A stretch of 64,000 nt of DNA from Clostridium sp. (GCA_028692255.1 JAQUXS010000004.1:1-64000), one strand, 5' to 3'. Positions 34,259 to 46,288 are shown, numbered from the stretch's first letter. Notes: generated by a model from the letters alone, not told the origin. Made by a program: numbers and translations.

Positions 34259-34382
34259 ATCTTTTATCTTTTATCTTTTTATTGATCATTGAGCATTGTT
34301 CTTTTATCTTTTCATTGATCATTGTTAATTGATCATTGATCTTTGTCCTTTTATCTTTTTATTGATCTTTGTCCTTTTATCT
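34259..34382. repeat. ATTGATC / CTTTTATC simple-repeat patch
   Basis: A mosaic of ATTGATCATTG units and TTTGTCCTTTTATC units between the IS and the terminator. The same family occurs in the CRISPR array (21631-21969), at 34471-34530, and a reverse copy of TTTGTCCTTTTATC at about 59856-59872. Confidence 0.8.
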
Positions 34383-34387
34383 ACACC

Positions 34388-34420
34388 AAAAAAACCGCCG
34401 CACTATTCTTAGTACGCCGG
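34388..34420 (-). terminator. Terminator-like hairpin downstream of spoIID
   Basis: Minus strand CCGGCGTACTA pairs with TAGTGCGGCGG (one mismatch, one G-U), then TTTTTTTGG. Close in sequence to the hairpins at 37868-37914 and 59882-59929. Confidence 0.7.
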
Positions 34421-34470
34421 CCCCTTATTTTCCCAACAAGGTCATCAATCATTTTTCTTTTTATATTTTT

Positions 34471-34530
34471 ATTGATCATTGATCATTGATCATTGATCAT
34501 TCTTAATTAATCATTGATCATTGATCTTTG
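34471..34530. repeat. ATTGATC tandem run overlapping the spoIID end
   Basis: Five near-tandem ATTGATC units. The spoIID stop codon (34511-34513) and its last four or five codons lie inside it. Confidence 0.85.
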
Positions 34531-35539
34531 TAACTTTCGTCCCTGTATAGTAATGACATAGTATATCTTCATACTTTTGTCCATTTTTAGCCAGTATATT
34601 TGCACCCCATTGACTCATGCCAACATCATGTCCATATCCTGTACAATCGAATTCAATAAGTGAGCTGTCATATTTTATTGTAAAATTTGTTGAATTAGCA
34701 CCTATTATTTTTCTAAATTTCACTCCTGATATAGTTTCATTTCCAACTTTTATTTCCTTTACTCCTCCTGCCCCAGTACGACTTAATATATTCACTGAAC
34801 TGCGTATATTTCCTAAATTTAAATTTGTATTTTTGTAATATTGATTAATTTTATCTAAAAAAGTAACAAAATTAAAGCACACTTTTGTTTTATATTTATA
34901 TGCCATATTTTCTCCACTACTTGATACGCTTTTAAGATAAGGCTGGTAATCTCCTATTACTTCTTTTGAATCTTCAGTTTTCCCGCTACTTACAGCAAAA
35001 TAAAGTGGCTCCATAACGAGTTTCCCATCATAAGTTAATATCTCCCCTTTTGTACTTTCTACAGCCTTAGTAATTTTATTCCAGTATTCTCCTGCAACAT
35101 TTGAAGGCCAGCTGTTAATCCTTTCATCCTTTGTCTCATATACCTGACAACTCACATCATCTGTAACATCTGCTCCATTAGCTTTATTGCTTTTTTCACC
35201 TTTGTAAGCTTCCATATGAGAGGCAGCATAAGTTCTTGCTGCAACAGCTTGTGCTTTTAGTGCTTCAATATTGAAATCAGCTGGCATTTCACAAGCAACA
35301 ACGCCTCTTGTATATTCTTCAATATTTAATTTTTTTATAATTTTTTGTTTAGTAATATATACACTTACATTATATTGATCATCTTTATCATTATTAAAAA
35401 CTATGTCATTAGGTTTAATATTATAATCTTTTTTATTATATACATTTTGTCCATTTGTACTAAAACCACCAATAAATATTGACATAGAAAAAATAAATAC
35501 AATCATTGCAAATAAAGCTATAAAAAATTTTTTTACCAT
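34511..35539 (-). CDS. spoIID: Stage II sporulation protein D
   Basis: 342 residues: membrane anchor at the N-terminus (FFIALFAMIVFIFSMSIFIGG), then the SpoIID domain with EYTRGVVACEMPADFN (catalytic Glu region), ALKAQAVAARTYAASHM, SSGKTEDS and FDCTGYGHDVGMSQWGA. SpoIID is a lytic transglycosylase that works with SpoIIP and SpoIIM in engulfment. ATG at 35539 is next to GGGGGGAG; a longer reading from 35563 would span that site. Oddity: the last residues (KINDQ) and the stop are encoded by an ATTGATC repeat unit, so the native C-terminus has probably been replaced. Confidence 0.95.
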   Translation of the reverse strand: MVKKFFIALFAMIVFIFSMSIFIGGFSTNGQNVYNKKDYNIKPNDIVFNNDKDDQYNVSVYITKQKIIKKLNIEEYTRGVVACEMPADFNIEALKAQAVAARTYAASHMEAYKGEKSNKANGADVTDDVSCQVYETKDERINSWPSNVAGEYWNKITKAVESTKGEILTYDGKLVMEPLYFAVSSGKTEDSKEVIGDYQPYLKSVSSSGENMAYKYKTKVCFNFVTFLDKINQYYKNTNLNLGNIRSSVNILSRTGAGGVKEIKVGNETISGVKFRKIIGANSTNFTIKYDSSLIEFDCTGYGHDVGMSQWGANILAKNGQKYEDILCHYYTGTKVTKINDQ

Positions 35540-35616
35540 AACTCCCCCCACTATTTCATACAATAAATGATACTTAACTTACTATTATTAATATTTTTAT
35601 TTTAGATTCTTATTAC

Positions 35617-35657
35617 AAAAAAATAATGGAATTCCTAATAATCAGGATTCCATTATT
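35617..35657 (-). terminator. Terminator of murA
   Basis: Stem AATAATGGAATTCCT with AGGATTCCATTATT, A-run on the left (T-run on the minus strand). Confidence 0.9.
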
Positions 35658-35667
35658 TATACAAATA

Positions 35668-36930
35668 TTAATCTTCTTTTATTCTTTCTATTTTTGCACC
35701 TAGATTTGTTAATTTCTTTTCAATTTCTACATATCCTCTGTCAATATGAAAAATGTCACTTACCTCAGTTTCACCTTCAGCTTCCAAACCTGCTAATATA
35801 AGTGCTGCTCCTGCTCTTAAATCTGTAGCTTTTACCTGAGCACCTGTAAGCCTATTTACTCCTTCAATAACAGCACTCCGTCCATCTATTTTAATGTTTG
35901 CTCCCATTCTTTTGAGTTCTGCTACATGCATAAATCTATTTTCAAAAATAGTCTCTGTAACAACGCTAGTACCTTTGACACAGCTTAAAAGGCTCATTAT
36001 TTGTGACTGCATGTCTGTAGGAAACCCTGGATAAGGAAGTGTTTTGATATCTACAGGTTTTAAATCTTTACTTCCATCTAAGATTAATTTTCCATTTTCA
36101 TATTCTATATACATACCCATTTCAGTAAGTTTTGCAACTATTGGTTTAATATATTCGGTATTTATGCCATTAATTTTAATCTTACTTTTTGTTATAGCTG
36201 CCGCTGTCATAAATGTGCCCGCTTCAATCCTATCATAAATAGGTTTGTGCGACACACCATGTAAGGAATCAACACCTGTTATAATTATAGTATCAGTATC
36301 AATTCCATTTATATTGGCTCCCATTTTATTTAAAAAATTTGCAAGATCTCCTATTTCAGGTTCTTCTGCTGCATTCTCTATAATTGTTTGTCCTTCTGCC
36401 ATAACAGCTGCCATCATTATATTTTCCGTTGCACCAACAGATGGAAAGTCAAGATATATTCTATTTCCCTTTAATCTATCTGCTTTTGCTTCCACATACC
36501 CATGGTCAACTTTTATAGATGCACCTAAAGCCTTAAATCCTTTTAAATGCAAATCTATAGGTCTTGTTCCAATATTACATCCACCTGGAAGAGATATCTT
36601 GAATTTTTTAAATCTTGATAACATTGATCCCATTATCAAAAATGATCCACGCATTTTTCTTACCAATTCTCCACTTGCTTCAAATTCATTTATACTTGAA
36701 GTATCTATATCAACTTTCGCGCTTCTAGAATCCACACTAACATTTGCTCCTAATTTTTTTAGTAGATCACATATAGCACATACATCTAAAAGCATAGGAC
36801 AATTTAATATACTACATTTTTCACCACATAATATTGTAGCTGCAATTATAGGAAGTACTGCATTTTTAGCGGAACTTATATTCACTTCACCTCTTAATAC
36901 GTTTCCCCCTTTTATTAAAAACTTATCCAT
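35668..36930 (-). CDS. murA: UDP-N-acetylglucosamine 1-carboxyvinyltransferase
   Basis: 420 residues. Transfers enolpyruvate from PEP to UDP-GlcNAc, the first committed step of peptidoglycan. Seen: LIKGGNVLRGEVNISSAKNA start, the fosfomycin-target Cys in SLPGGCNIGTRPIDLHLKG, and FPTDMQSQ. Low-GC Gram-positives usually carry two MurA genes; this one sits with ywmB and spoIID as in Bacillus (the MurAA branch). A 28-bp gap separates it from ywmB. Confidence 0.96.
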   Translation of the reverse strand: MDKFLIKGGNVLRGEVNISSAKNAVLPIIAATILCGEKCSILNCPMLLDVCAICDLLKKLGANVSVDSRSAKVDIDTSSINEFEASGELVRKMRGSFLIMGSMLSRFKKFKISLPGGCNIGTRPIDLHLKGFKALGASIKVDHGYVEAKADRLKGNRIYLDFPSVGATENIMMAAVMAEGQTIIENAAEEPEIGDLANFLNKMGANINGIDTDTIIITGVDSLHGVSHKPIYDRIEAGTFMTAAAITKSKIKINGINTEYIKPIVAKLTEMGMYIEYENGKLILDGSKDLKPVDIKTLPYPGFPTDMQSQIMSLLSCVKGTSVVTETIFENRFMHVAELKRMGANIKIDGRSAVIEGVNRLTGAQVKATDLRAGAALILAGLEAEGETEVSDIFHIDRGYVEIEKKLTNLGAKIERIKED

Positions 36931-36958
36931 TTTTATCCTCCTGATTATAATTAATATA

Positions 36959-37747
36959 CTAATACGAAATGTCTATTAAAGGCGTACCTATAATTATATA
37001 ATTTTTGTTTTTTTCACTTAAAACAGAAAAATTTAAATCAATATGTTTTCCATTATCCAAAATTGGTACAAATTTTTTTGTATATGCAACTGTGCTAAAT
37101 CCATCATTTATTTTAACTGTTGATATATTTTCAGTACCTATACTTTTTAAATATTTTATTATATTATTTTGTACCTCTGCTGAACTAGATATACTTGTTT
37201 CCGCTTTTAAATATCTATGACATTCTAATTTATATGCCTTGCTCCCAATAAATTTTTTTGCCTTATTTTCTAATTCATCATCAATGTCATTTCGCTGAAT
37301 TTTTCTCATAAAAATACTTATAGTTGTATCATTTTTGTTTTTCTTGCCCTCAATATATCCATACAAATTTTTATTTTGAAATTCTCTACAATACACATTG
37401 GGACTATTTATAGTAATTCTATTCTCAACTTTATTGTTTTCTAAAAATAAATTTTTTGTATCAATTTCATTTGGATTTTTAAGCATTTCCAAGAGAGAAT
37501 AATCGCCATTTTCCTGCTTTGAGTTTTTACAGTATAATCCCATTTTTTTTAACCACATGTCGCTGTTATATTTATAATCTCCATTTATTTTGTAATTGAA
37601 ATAAAGTCCAAACTCCACAGGAGTGCTGGCAGTGTTTTTTAATATTCCACTAAAAACATTTATATTTTCAAAAGCGAAAGCATTTATAACTCCAAAAATT
37701 GTAACTAAAAAAGGAATAAAGCTAATAATAATCTTTTTATATCTCAT
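36959..37747 (-). CDS. ywmB: YwmB-type exported protein
   Basis: 262 residues with a signal peptide (residues about 3-24, KKIIISFIPFLVTIFGVINAFAF, ending near Ala-Phe-Ala). The rest is a YwmB/TATA-box-like fold by context: it stands directly before murA and spoIID, exactly as ywmB does in Bacillus. Motifs are weak (NSDMWLKKMGLYC, GSKAYKLECHRYLKAE). Function in the family is unknown. Divergent sequence makes the name depend partly on synteny. Confidence 0.75.
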   Translation of the reverse strand: MRYKKIIISFIPFLVTIFGVINAFAFENINVFSGILKNTASTPVEFGLYFNYKINGDYKYNSDMWLKKMGLYCKNSKQENGDYSLLEMLKNPNEIDTKNLFLENNKVENRITINSPNVYCREFQNKNLYGYIEGKKNKNDTTISIFMRKIQRNDIDDELENKAKKFIGSKAYKLECHRYLKAETSISSSAEVQNNIIKYLKSIGTENISTVKINDGFSTVAYTKKFVPILDNGKHIDLNFSVLSEKNKNYIIIGTPLIDISY

Positions 37748-37867
37748 TTCTCCCCCTGCCTTTCTCTGTTTAAATTATTAACTTTTTTCCATTTTTTATT
37801 CAGTTGCACATTATTAATATATAAAATATCATCTATTTTGGTGAAAATTTCAATTGTCATTGCTTGC

Positions 37868-37914
37868 AAAAAAATAAACTGCCGCACTATTTTTAGTGCG
37901 GCAATTTATTTTAA
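37868..37914 (-). terminator. Terminator of the atp operon
   Basis: Near-perfect stem TTGCCGCACTAAAAATAGTGCGGCAG on the minus strand in parts (GCCGCACTA with TAGTGCGGC, 37881-37903), flanked by AAATAAA/TTTATTT, then T7. Confidence 0.95.
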
Positions 37915-37924
37915 TACTATATTT

Positions 37925-38329
37925 TTAATTATGTTTAACTCTTAGTCTTGCAATTGCTCTTTGAAGTGCAATTTCGGCTCTTTTTTCATCTACATTTTTA
38001 GGATCTTCACTAATTCTTTTTTCTGCTCTTTTTTTTGCTTCTTCAGCTCTTTTAGAATCGATATCCTTAGGCCATTCAGAAGCATCTACAAGCATTTGTG
38101 TTTCTGTTTTGGTAACTTTCAAAAGACCCGTTGATGTAAAAGCAGATTTTTCTGATCCATCTTCTAGCTTAAATCTAGTTTCAGTTGGCTTTAACATACC
38201 AATAAAGGGAATGTGTTCTGGAAGTATTCCAATACCACCAGTTTCAGTCTCAGTATTAATTTCTGTAACTTCACCAACATAGAATGTCTTTTCAGGAGTT
38301 ACTATACTAAATTTCATTTTAGATGACAT
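37925..38329 (-). CDS. atpC: ATP synthase epsilon subunit
   Basis: 134 residues, the beta-sandwich plus two C-terminal helices of F1 epsilon. FSIVTPEKTFYVGEV opening, GGIGILPEHIPFIGMLKP motif, and a Lys/Arg/Glu helical end (KRAEEAKKRAEKRI, IALQRAIARLRVK). It rotates with gamma and restrains ATP hydrolysis. Last gene of the operon, 14 bp after atpD, followed by a strong terminator. Confidence 0.97.
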   Translation of the reverse strand: MSSKMKFSIVTPEKTFYVGEVTEINTETETGGIGILPEHIPFIGMLKPTETRFKLEDGSEKSAFTSTGLLKVTKTETQMLVDASEWPKDIDSKRAEEAKKRAEKRISEDPKNVDEKRAEIALQRAIARLRVKHN

Positions 38330-38343
38330 GTAAAATCACTCCT

Positions 38344-40606
<2,263 letters not shown>

Positions 40607-40641
40607 ACTACACCTCCCGCATAGATAACACTATGCCTTTA

Positions 40642-42144
40642 TTAAAAAACTTTTTTATATTCTGCAATAGAATCATTGAGCATTTTCTTTAAATCATCAT
40701 CAAGAACTTTTTTAGTTAGAATTGCTTCTCCAACTTCTCTATGATGTGTATCCATAAACTCAAGGAAACCAATTTCGAATTCCTTAATTCTTGAAATATC
40801 AATATCATTCAAATGATTTTCTACTGCTGCATATATAATCATTACCTGTTTTTCAACAGACATTGGCTGATATTGATCCTGCTTAAATATTTCAAGAACT
40901 CTTTTTCCTTTTTCAAGTCTTCTCTTTGATTCATTATCAAGATCTGAACCAAATTGTGCAAATGAAGCAAGTTCTGTATACTGTGCAAGTTCAAGTCTTA
41001 ATGTTCCTGCAACTTGTTTCATAGCTTTTATCTGAGCACTACCACCAACTCTTGATACAGAAATACCTGAATTAACAGCAGGTCTTTGTCCTGCATGGAA
41101 AAGGTCTGTTTCAAGGAATATCTGACCATCTGTTATTGAAATAACATTTGTTGGTATATAAGCTGTAACATCTCCAGCTTGTGTTTCAATTATTGGAAGT
41201 GCTGTTATTGAACCTCCACCTAATTTATCAGAAAGCTTTGCAGCTCTTTCAAGAAGTCTTGAGTGAAGATAGAAAACATCTCCTGGATAAGCTTCTCTAG
41301 CTGGTGGTCTCTTAAGTAGAAGAGACATTGTTCTATAAGCAACTGCATGCTTTGTTAAATCATCATAAACTATTAGAACATCTTTACCTTGATCCATGAA
41401 ATATTCTCCCATGGTTACCCCTGAATATGGAGCTAAATATTGAAGTGGAGCTGTTTCTGATGCACTTGAGGATACTATAATTGTATAATCCATAGCTCCC
41501 TTTTGTGTAAGTGTATTATATATATGTGCTACTGTTGACTGTTTTTGTCCTATTGCAACATAAATACATATAACATCTTGACCTTTTTGATTCAATATAG
41601 TATCGATAGCTATGGCAGTTTTACCTGTCTGCCTATCTCCTATAATAAGTTCTCTTTGACCTCTACCAATAGGGATCATTGAGTCAATTGATTTAATACC
41701 AGTTTGTAGTGGCTCATTAACTGATTTTCTTTCAATAACACCATGCGCAACTACATCTGCTGGCCTATGTTCTGTAGTGTTTATTGGACCTTTACCATCA
41801 ATAGGCTTTCCTAATGAATCAACAACTCTGCCTATCATAGCATCTCCAACAGGGACTTCGACTACTCTTCCAGTACTCTTAACTACATCGCCCTCTTTAA
41901 TTCCTTCATCATCACCGAGTAAAACACAACCTACATTGTCCTGCTCTAGATTCATTACCATTCCATATACATTATCTGTGAATTCAAGAAGTTCTCCAGA
42001 CATACAATTTTCAAGTCCATATACTCTGGCAACACCATCACCAACTTGAATTACAGTACCTGAATCTACAGATTCAACTTTATTATCATAACCTTCAATT
42101 TGTTCTTTAATAATTGAAGTTATCTCTTCAGGTTTTATGTTCAT
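40642..42144 (-). CDS. atpA: ATP synthase alpha subunit
   Basis: 500 residues, the non-catalytic nucleotide-binding subunit. Walker [49 protein letters not shown], and the catalytic arginine-finger region [17 protein letters not shown]. It closes each catalytic site from the side. Full length; located between atpH and atpG. Confidence 0.99.
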   Translation of the reverse strand: MNIKPEEITSIIKEQIEGYDNKVESVDSGTVIQVGDGVARVYGLENCMSGELLEFTDNVYGMVMNLEQDNVGCVLLGDDEGIKEGDVVKSTGRVVEVPVGDAMIGRVVDSLGKPIDGKGPINTTEHRPADVVAHGVIERKSVNEPLQTGIKSIDSMIPIGRGQRELIIGDRQTGKTAIAIDTILNQKGQDVICIYVAIGQKQSTVAHIYNTLTQKGAMDYTIIVSSSASETAPLQYLAPYSGVTMGEYFMDQGKDVLIVYDDLTKHAVAYRTMSLLLKRPPAREAYPGDVFYLHSRLLERAAKLSDKLGGGSITALPIIETQAGDVTAYIPTNVISITDGQIFLETDLFHAGQRPAVNSGISVSRVGGSAQIKAMKQVAGTLRLELAQYTELASFAQFGSDLDNESKRRLEKGKRVLEIFKQDQYQPMSVEKQVMIIYAAVENHLNDIDISRIKEFEIGFLEFMDTHHREVGEAILTKKVLDDDLKKMLNDSIAEYKKVF

Positions 42145-42154
42145 AGGCTCACCT

Positions 42155-42694
42155 CTATCCTCTTATAAGCATTAATTTTTTCATTTCATCAAGTTTATAC
42201 TTGATTGTACCATCAATAACATCGTCGCCAACTCTAACGTAAACTCCACCAAGTATGTTTTTATCAATAGTTTCTTTTAATATTATCTTTTTATCATACT
42301 TTTCCTTAAGTTTATTAATTAGAGAAGTTCTTTCACTTTCATCTAATGAGACAACAGTTTTAACTACTGCAATAACCTCATTGTTCTTTTCATGACGGAC
42401 AATTTCCATCTGAAGAACAATATCAGAAAGTTCACTAATTCTATCTTTTTCTATAAGTAGTAGCAAGAAAGAGAGCATTTCTTTTTCTATTTTTCCTTCA
42501 AAAATACCTTTAAAAATTTCTTGTTTCTTAGAAGTACTTACTTTAGGATGGTTTATTATTTCATCTAAATCAGAGTTACCTTTTATAAGTTTCTCTATTT
42601 GTTTTAAATTATCAATATACTCATCCACTTCATTTTTATCTGCAGCTACTTCATAAAGTGCAACTGCATATCTTCTAGCTAGATATTCAAACAT
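42155..42694 (-). CDS. atpH: ATP synthase delta subunit
   Basis: 179 residues. Connects the b-subunit stalk to the crown of F1. [14 protein letters not shown] at the start, [14 protein letters not shown], and the C-terminal domain with [23 protein letters not shown]. It begins 3 bp after atpF and ends 11 bp before atpA. Confidence 0.96.
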   Translation of the reverse strand: MFEYLARRYAVALYEVAADKNEVDEYIDNLKQIEKLIKGNSDLDEIINHPKVSTSKKQEIFKGIFEGKIEKEMLSFLLLLIEKDRISELSDIVLQMEIVRHEKNNEVIAVVKTVVSLDESERTSLINKLKEKYDKKIILKETIDKNILGGVYVRVGDDVIDGTIKYKLDEMKKLMLIRG

Positions 42695-42696
42695 AA

Positions 42697-43176
42697 TTAA
42701 TTACCTACCTTAGCTATGAATTCATTAATAAGTCTTCTATGTTCTTCTTCATTTATAGATTTTTCTAAAGCTTTTGAAGATAAACTCACAGCAAGATCAA
42801 CTACATTATTCTTAAGTTCATCTTCTGCCTTTGCTCTTTCTCTCTCTATTTCTTTGCTTGCTCTAGTTCTAATTAATTCAGCCTCATTAGAAGCTTCACT
42901 TTTAATTTGCTCTGATACCTTTTCAGCTTTTTGTTTATAATCTTCAACTATTGTTTTTCCTTGTGATTTTGATTCCTGTAAATTCTTTTTAGTTTCAACT
43001 TTTAAAACTTCTGCTTCTTTTTTATCTGAATTTGCCTTATCAATAGTGCTCTTAACTTCACTATTTCTATCATCAATAACTTTATTAACCTTATCAAATA
43101 AAATATGTTTTAAAAATGCCATAAGAATAAAGAAATTCACTATAGTTGCAAAGATTGTAAATACATTTACATTCAT
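42697..43176 (-). CDS. atpF: ATP synthase b subunit
   Basis: 159 residues: one N-terminal membrane helix ([20 protein letters not shown]) then a long charged coiled coil rich in Glu/Lys/Ala ([40 protein letters not shown]), the peripheral stalk. No second b-type gene (b') is present, the Gram-positive norm. Placed between atpE and atpH. Confidence 0.97.
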   Translation of the reverse strand: MNVNVFTIFATIVNFFILMAFLKHILFDKVNKVIDDRNSEVKSTIDKANSDKKEAEVLKVETKKNLQESKSQGKTIVEDYKQKAEKVSEQIKSEASNEAELIRTRASKEIERERAKAEDELKNNVVDLAVSLSSKALEKSINEEEHRRLINEFIAKVGN

Positions 43177-43220
43177 CTACTCAAAAGCCTCCCTTCAGGC
43201 TTATTCTTTTATATACAATA

Positions 43221-43466
43221 TTATGCCCATTTTACGAATAATAGTAATATTGAAATAAGTAAAGCATATAAAGATGTAACTTCTGCAAAAGCTAAACCTA
43301 TAAACATTGTTGATGTTACAGATCCTCTTGATTCTGGTTGTCTTCCAATAGCTTCAACAGCTTTACCAGTAACAGTACCTATACCAACACCACCGCCAAG
43401 GCATCCAATTGCAGCTAAACCTGCACCTACAGCACACATTCCATCAATAAAAGTTTTAGAATCCAT
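43221..43466 (-). CDS. atpE: ATP synthase c subunit
   Basis: 81 residues with two membrane helices joined by the polar loop GRQPESRG. The ion-binding carboxylate is Glu62 in FAEVTSLY. Sodium-type rings carry a Gln in the first helix (GVGQG) and a Ser after the Glu (AES); here these are Ile29 (GVGIG) and Val63. The sequence therefore predicts a proton-driven ring. Length and hairpin form are normal. Confidence 0.97.
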   Translation of the reverse strand: MDSKTFIDGMCAVGAGLAAIGCLGGGVGIGTVTGKAVEAIGRQPESRGSVTSTMFIGLAFAEVTSLYALLISILLLFVKWA

Positions 43467-43541
43467 TAATTTTTCCTCCTTAAGATACGATTATTTAAAA
43501 ATCTAATTTCTATCATCATTATAAAATGATGTAGTTTGTTT

Positions 43542-44228
43542 TTACTCTTCTTCTGCGCCCATCCTTGTATAAAGCATAGTAAGCATCATAAATATATATA
43601 CCTGTATGATACCATCAAACAAATCAAAGAAGAAATGTAATGGTATTGGGCCTACAAATGCGAGAACATACTTTAGATATATAGCCAATTGATAAAATAA
43701 ACCTATTATAATTGCCCCTACTAACATGTTGCAAAAAAGTCTAAGACACAATGAAATAGGAAGAGTAATCTTTTCAAGTAAATTCATAGGTAACATTAAT
43801 GGGAATGGTTTTACTAAATCTTTTAAATATCCCTTTAATCCAACCTTTATAAAAGCATTACCATTAATTACAACAAAACTTATTAACGCAAATGCTGCTG
43901 TTACATTGATGTCTTCTGTTGAAGGTTCAACTCCAACTAACCCTGACAGGTTTAAAAAGAATAAAAACACCCCCATGGTTCCAATGAAAGGTATAAAACT
44001 TCTATACTTTTTTCCCATATTTTCTTCAACCAACCCATTAAACATTCCAACAATCATTTCTACAATACTTTGCTTTTTATCTGGTACCTTTTTTAGGTTT
44101 CTTGTTAAAGCAAAAACTAAAACCATTATGATAACCATAATACACCATTGAGTTACTATGCTTGTTGAAACTCCAAAAGAATGGTTTGCAATATGTAAGT
44201 TAAACACTGTTTGGGCATTCAAATCCAT
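43542..44228 (-). CDS. atpB: ATP synthase a subunit
   Basis: 228 residues, a multi-helix membrane stator. Essential Arg in ITLPISLCLRLFCNMLVGA, and the C-terminal helix with FDGIIQVYIFMMLTMLY. With the c ring it forms the ion half-channels. It follows atpI by 16 bp and precedes atpE by 75 bp. Confidence 0.97.
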   Translation of the reverse strand: MDLNAQTVFNLHIANHSFGVSTSIVTQWCIMVIIMVLVFALTRNLKKVPDKKQSIVEMIVGMFNGLVEENMGKKYRSFIPFIGTMGVFLFFLNLSGLVGVEPSTEDINVTAAFALISFVVINGNAFIKVGLKGYLKDLVKPFPLMLPMNLLEKITLPISLCLRLFCNMLVGAIIIGLFYQLAIYLKYVLAFVGPIPLHFFFDLFDGIIQVYIFMMLTMLYTRMGAEEE

Positions 44229-44244
44229 ATAATCACTTCCTTTC

Positions 44245-44613
44245 CTACTTTTTTATTGTTAATCCATATAGAGTAACAGCTAAATAATGAAGAGTGTATC
44301 CTATTATCATAGCTATATACTTATACTTATCATTACCGCATAGTACTATTACAATACATAGCGTAATAATAATTCTTACTGCCGATGCAATTATAGCTTG
44401 CATCTTTCTGCCTCCACTTGATAATATAATAGTTGTTGTAATTGCATTTATCAAGAAATTAAAGGCAGCTAAGAGTAAACCTGTTACAACTAAGTAATCG
44501 TATGTTTTGAAAAAAACATAAGATATTATAAAAGATATTATTGCAATAATAATATCAAATATATAGACTTTTTTTAAAATTTGTTTCATTTGTGCATCCA
44601 AAAATAGACTCAC
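44245..44613 (-). CDS. atpI: ATP synthase I-like membrane protein
   Basis: 122 residues with four hydrophobic helices (about 14-31, 36-57, 67-87, 93-115). Poorly conserved in sequence; identified by place, first in the atp operon, and by size and topology. AtpI proteins assist c-ring assembly and may carry Mg2+. Start at the GTG at 44613 or the ATG nine codons later; neither has a clean ribosome site. Confidence 0.85.
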   Translation of the reverse strand: MSLFLDAQMKQILKKVYIFDIIIAIISFIISYVFFKTYDYLVVTGLLLAAFNFLINAITTTIILSSGGRKMQAIIASAVRIIITLCIVIVLCGNDKYKYIAMIIGYTLHYLAVTLYGLTIKK

Positions 44614-44945
44614 CCACCATTTTCATAGGATATATAAATTATATATCTAAGTTATTTTTATTTAAAATATGATAAATAGTCAAATTATGCATTAATTAAG
44701 GTTCACATTACTTTATCTCTGTAATACATCTTATTAATAGCTATATATTCGAATATCTTCATTATGATTATACTTTTTCCACGGCTTCATTTTTTTAATA
44801 ATTCATTATTTTCTGTTTATTTGTACTAATAGTCTATTGTAAACGAGCTCATCTGCTTGATAATATGATAATTTTTTGTACCAAAAATTCATAAATAAAT
44901 AATTTATTATGCATTTTTCTTAATATTTATAAACTATTAAATAAA
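44614..44945. other. Gene-free region between atpI and the thiolase terminator
   Basis: About 330 bp, AT-rich. I see no convincing ORF with a ribosome site and no RNA. It must contain the atp operon promoter; TTGACT at 44683-44678 (minus) is the best -35, but its -10 is weak. Several short direct T-rich runs only. Confidence 0.5.
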
Positions 44946-44981
44946 TAATAAAGGAGATGTAAAATTAACATCTCCTTTATT
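44946..44981. terminator. Terminator of the thiolase gene
   Basis: Perfect 14-bp stem AATAAAGGAGATGT with ACATCTCCTTTATT (44947-44960 / 44968-44981). T-run short; the arm itself contains an RBS-like AGGAG, which is likely chance. Confidence 0.8.
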
Positions 44982-44998
44982 AACAAAAAATTCACATT

Positions 44999-46177
44999 TT
45001 ATCTTTCGACAATAATCGCTGTTCCTTGTCCTCCACCTATACAAAGTGTTGCAAGACCTTTTTTGCTATCTCTTTTTTGCATTTCATATAAAAGAGTAAC
45101 AAGTATTCTAGCTCCTGATGCACCAATTGGATGTCCTAATGAAACTGCTCCTCCATTTACATTAACCTTACTCATATCAAACTTTAAGTCTCTTGCAACT
45201 GCACAACATTGTGCTGCAAAAGCTTCATTTGCTTCCACAAGATCCAAGTCTTCTACTTTAAGATTTGCCTTTTTTAGAGCTAATTTAGTAGCTTCAACAG
45301 GTCCATATCCCATTATCTTAGGATCAATTCCTTTTGTACCATAAGAAACTATCTTTGCAATAGGTTTAATTCCAAGTTCTTCAGCCTTTTCCTCACTCAT
45401 AACTACAAAAGCTGCTGCTCCATCATTTATCCCTGAAGCATTTCCTGCTGTAACTGTACCACCTTTTTTAAATGCAGGTCTTAGTTTTGATAATTTTTCA
45501 AAGCTTGTTCCAAATCTAGGGAATTCATCCGTGTCAAATATTATTGGATCTCCCTTTCTCTGAGGTACAGTAACAGGTAAAATTTCGTCTTTAAATCTTC
45601 CAGATTTTATAGCAGCTTCAGATCTTCTTTGTGATTCTGCTGAAAATCTATCTTGTTGTTCTCTCGTTATGTCAAATTTTTCCGCAACATTCTCAGCAGT
45701 CATTCCCATATGGTAATCGTTAAAAGCATCCCATAAACCATCTGTAATCATTTCATCTACAAAAGTTTGATTTCCCATTTTTGTTCCCCATCTTGTCCCA
45801 TTTACCAAAAATGGTGCTCTTGACATATTCTCCATTCCTCCAGCAATGACTATATCATCATCACCTGCTTTTATCATTTGAGTTGCAAGTGATACAGCTC
45901 TAAGTCCTGATCCACAAACTTTGTTAATAGTGAAAGAGGGCACTTCTACAGGTATTCCTGCTTTTACAGAAGCTTGTCTTGCTGGATTTTGTCCAAGTCC
46001 TGCTTGAAGAACATTACCCATTACAACTTCATCCACTAATTCTGACTTTATACCAGCCCTTTTAATTGCTTCTTTTATTACTAATGCGCCAAGGTCAACA
46101 GCTGGTATATTTTTAAGGCTTCCCCCGAATGAACCAACGGGTGTTCTTACTGCACTTGCTATTACTACATTTCTCAT
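44999..46177 (-). CDS. thlA: Acetyl-CoA acetyltransferase (thiolase)
   Basis: 392 residues. Condenses two acetyl-CoA to acetoacetyl-CoA, the entry to butyrate/butanol formation in clostridia. Nucleophile Cys88 in [14 protein letters not shown], His in [12 protein letters not shown], Cys378 region in [24 protein letters not shown] and [12 protein letters not shown] also seen. The crt-bcd-hbd genes are not nearby. It has its own promoter and terminator, so it is monocistronic. Confidence 0.96.
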   Translation of the reverse strand: MRNVVIASAVRTPVGSFGGSLKNIPAVDLGALVIKEAIKRAGIKSELVDEVVMGNVLQAGLGQNPARQASVKAGIPVEVPSFTINKVCGSGLRAVSLATQMIKAGDDDIVIAGGMENMSRAPFLVNGTRWGTKMGNQTFVDEMITDGLWDAFNDYHMGMTAENVAEKFDITREQQDRFSAESQRRSEAAIKSGRFKDEILPVTVPQRKGDPIIFDTDEFPRFGTSFEKLSKLRPAFKKGGTVTAGNASGINDGAAAFVVMSEEKAEELGIKPIAKIVSYGTKGIDPKIMGYGPVEATKLALKKANLKVEDLDLVEANEAFAAQCCAVARDLKFDMSKVNVNGGAVSLGHPIGASGARILVTLLYEMQKRDSKKGLATLCIGGGQGTAIIVER

Positions 46178-46232
46178 ATAAACTACCTCCCCAAATTATG
46201 GTTATAATTAAAGATTTACCGTTTACATTTTA

Positions 46233-46261
46233 ATTATAACTATAAAAAAACGTTTTATCAA
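46233..46261 (-). promoter_or_regulatory. SigA promoter of thlA, inside the wecB terminator
   Basis: Minus strand: -35 TTGATA (46261-46256), 17-base spacer, -10 TATAAT (46238-46233). The -35 and spacer lie in the hairpin AAAAAAACGTT/AACGTTTTTTT that ends wecB. Confidence 0.8.
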
Positions 46262-46272
46262 CGTTTTTTTGT
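46243..46272. terminator. Terminator of wecB, near-symmetrical
   Basis: Arms AAAAAAACGTT and AACGTTTTTTT about 46244-46271, A- and T-flanked on both strands. Confidence 0.75.
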
Positions 46273-46288
46273 TAAAAATTAGACAAAG

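Noticed and set aside
36245..36979. Plus-strand ORF of 244 codons
   Set aside because: Antisense shadow of murA; no family motif or ribosome site.
43221..43466. Sodium-type c ring
   Set aside because: The Gln and Ser of the sodium motif are Ile29 and Val63, so a proton ring fits better.
44760..44790. Short minus-strand ORF between atpI and thlA
   Set aside because: No ribosome site and only 18 codons.
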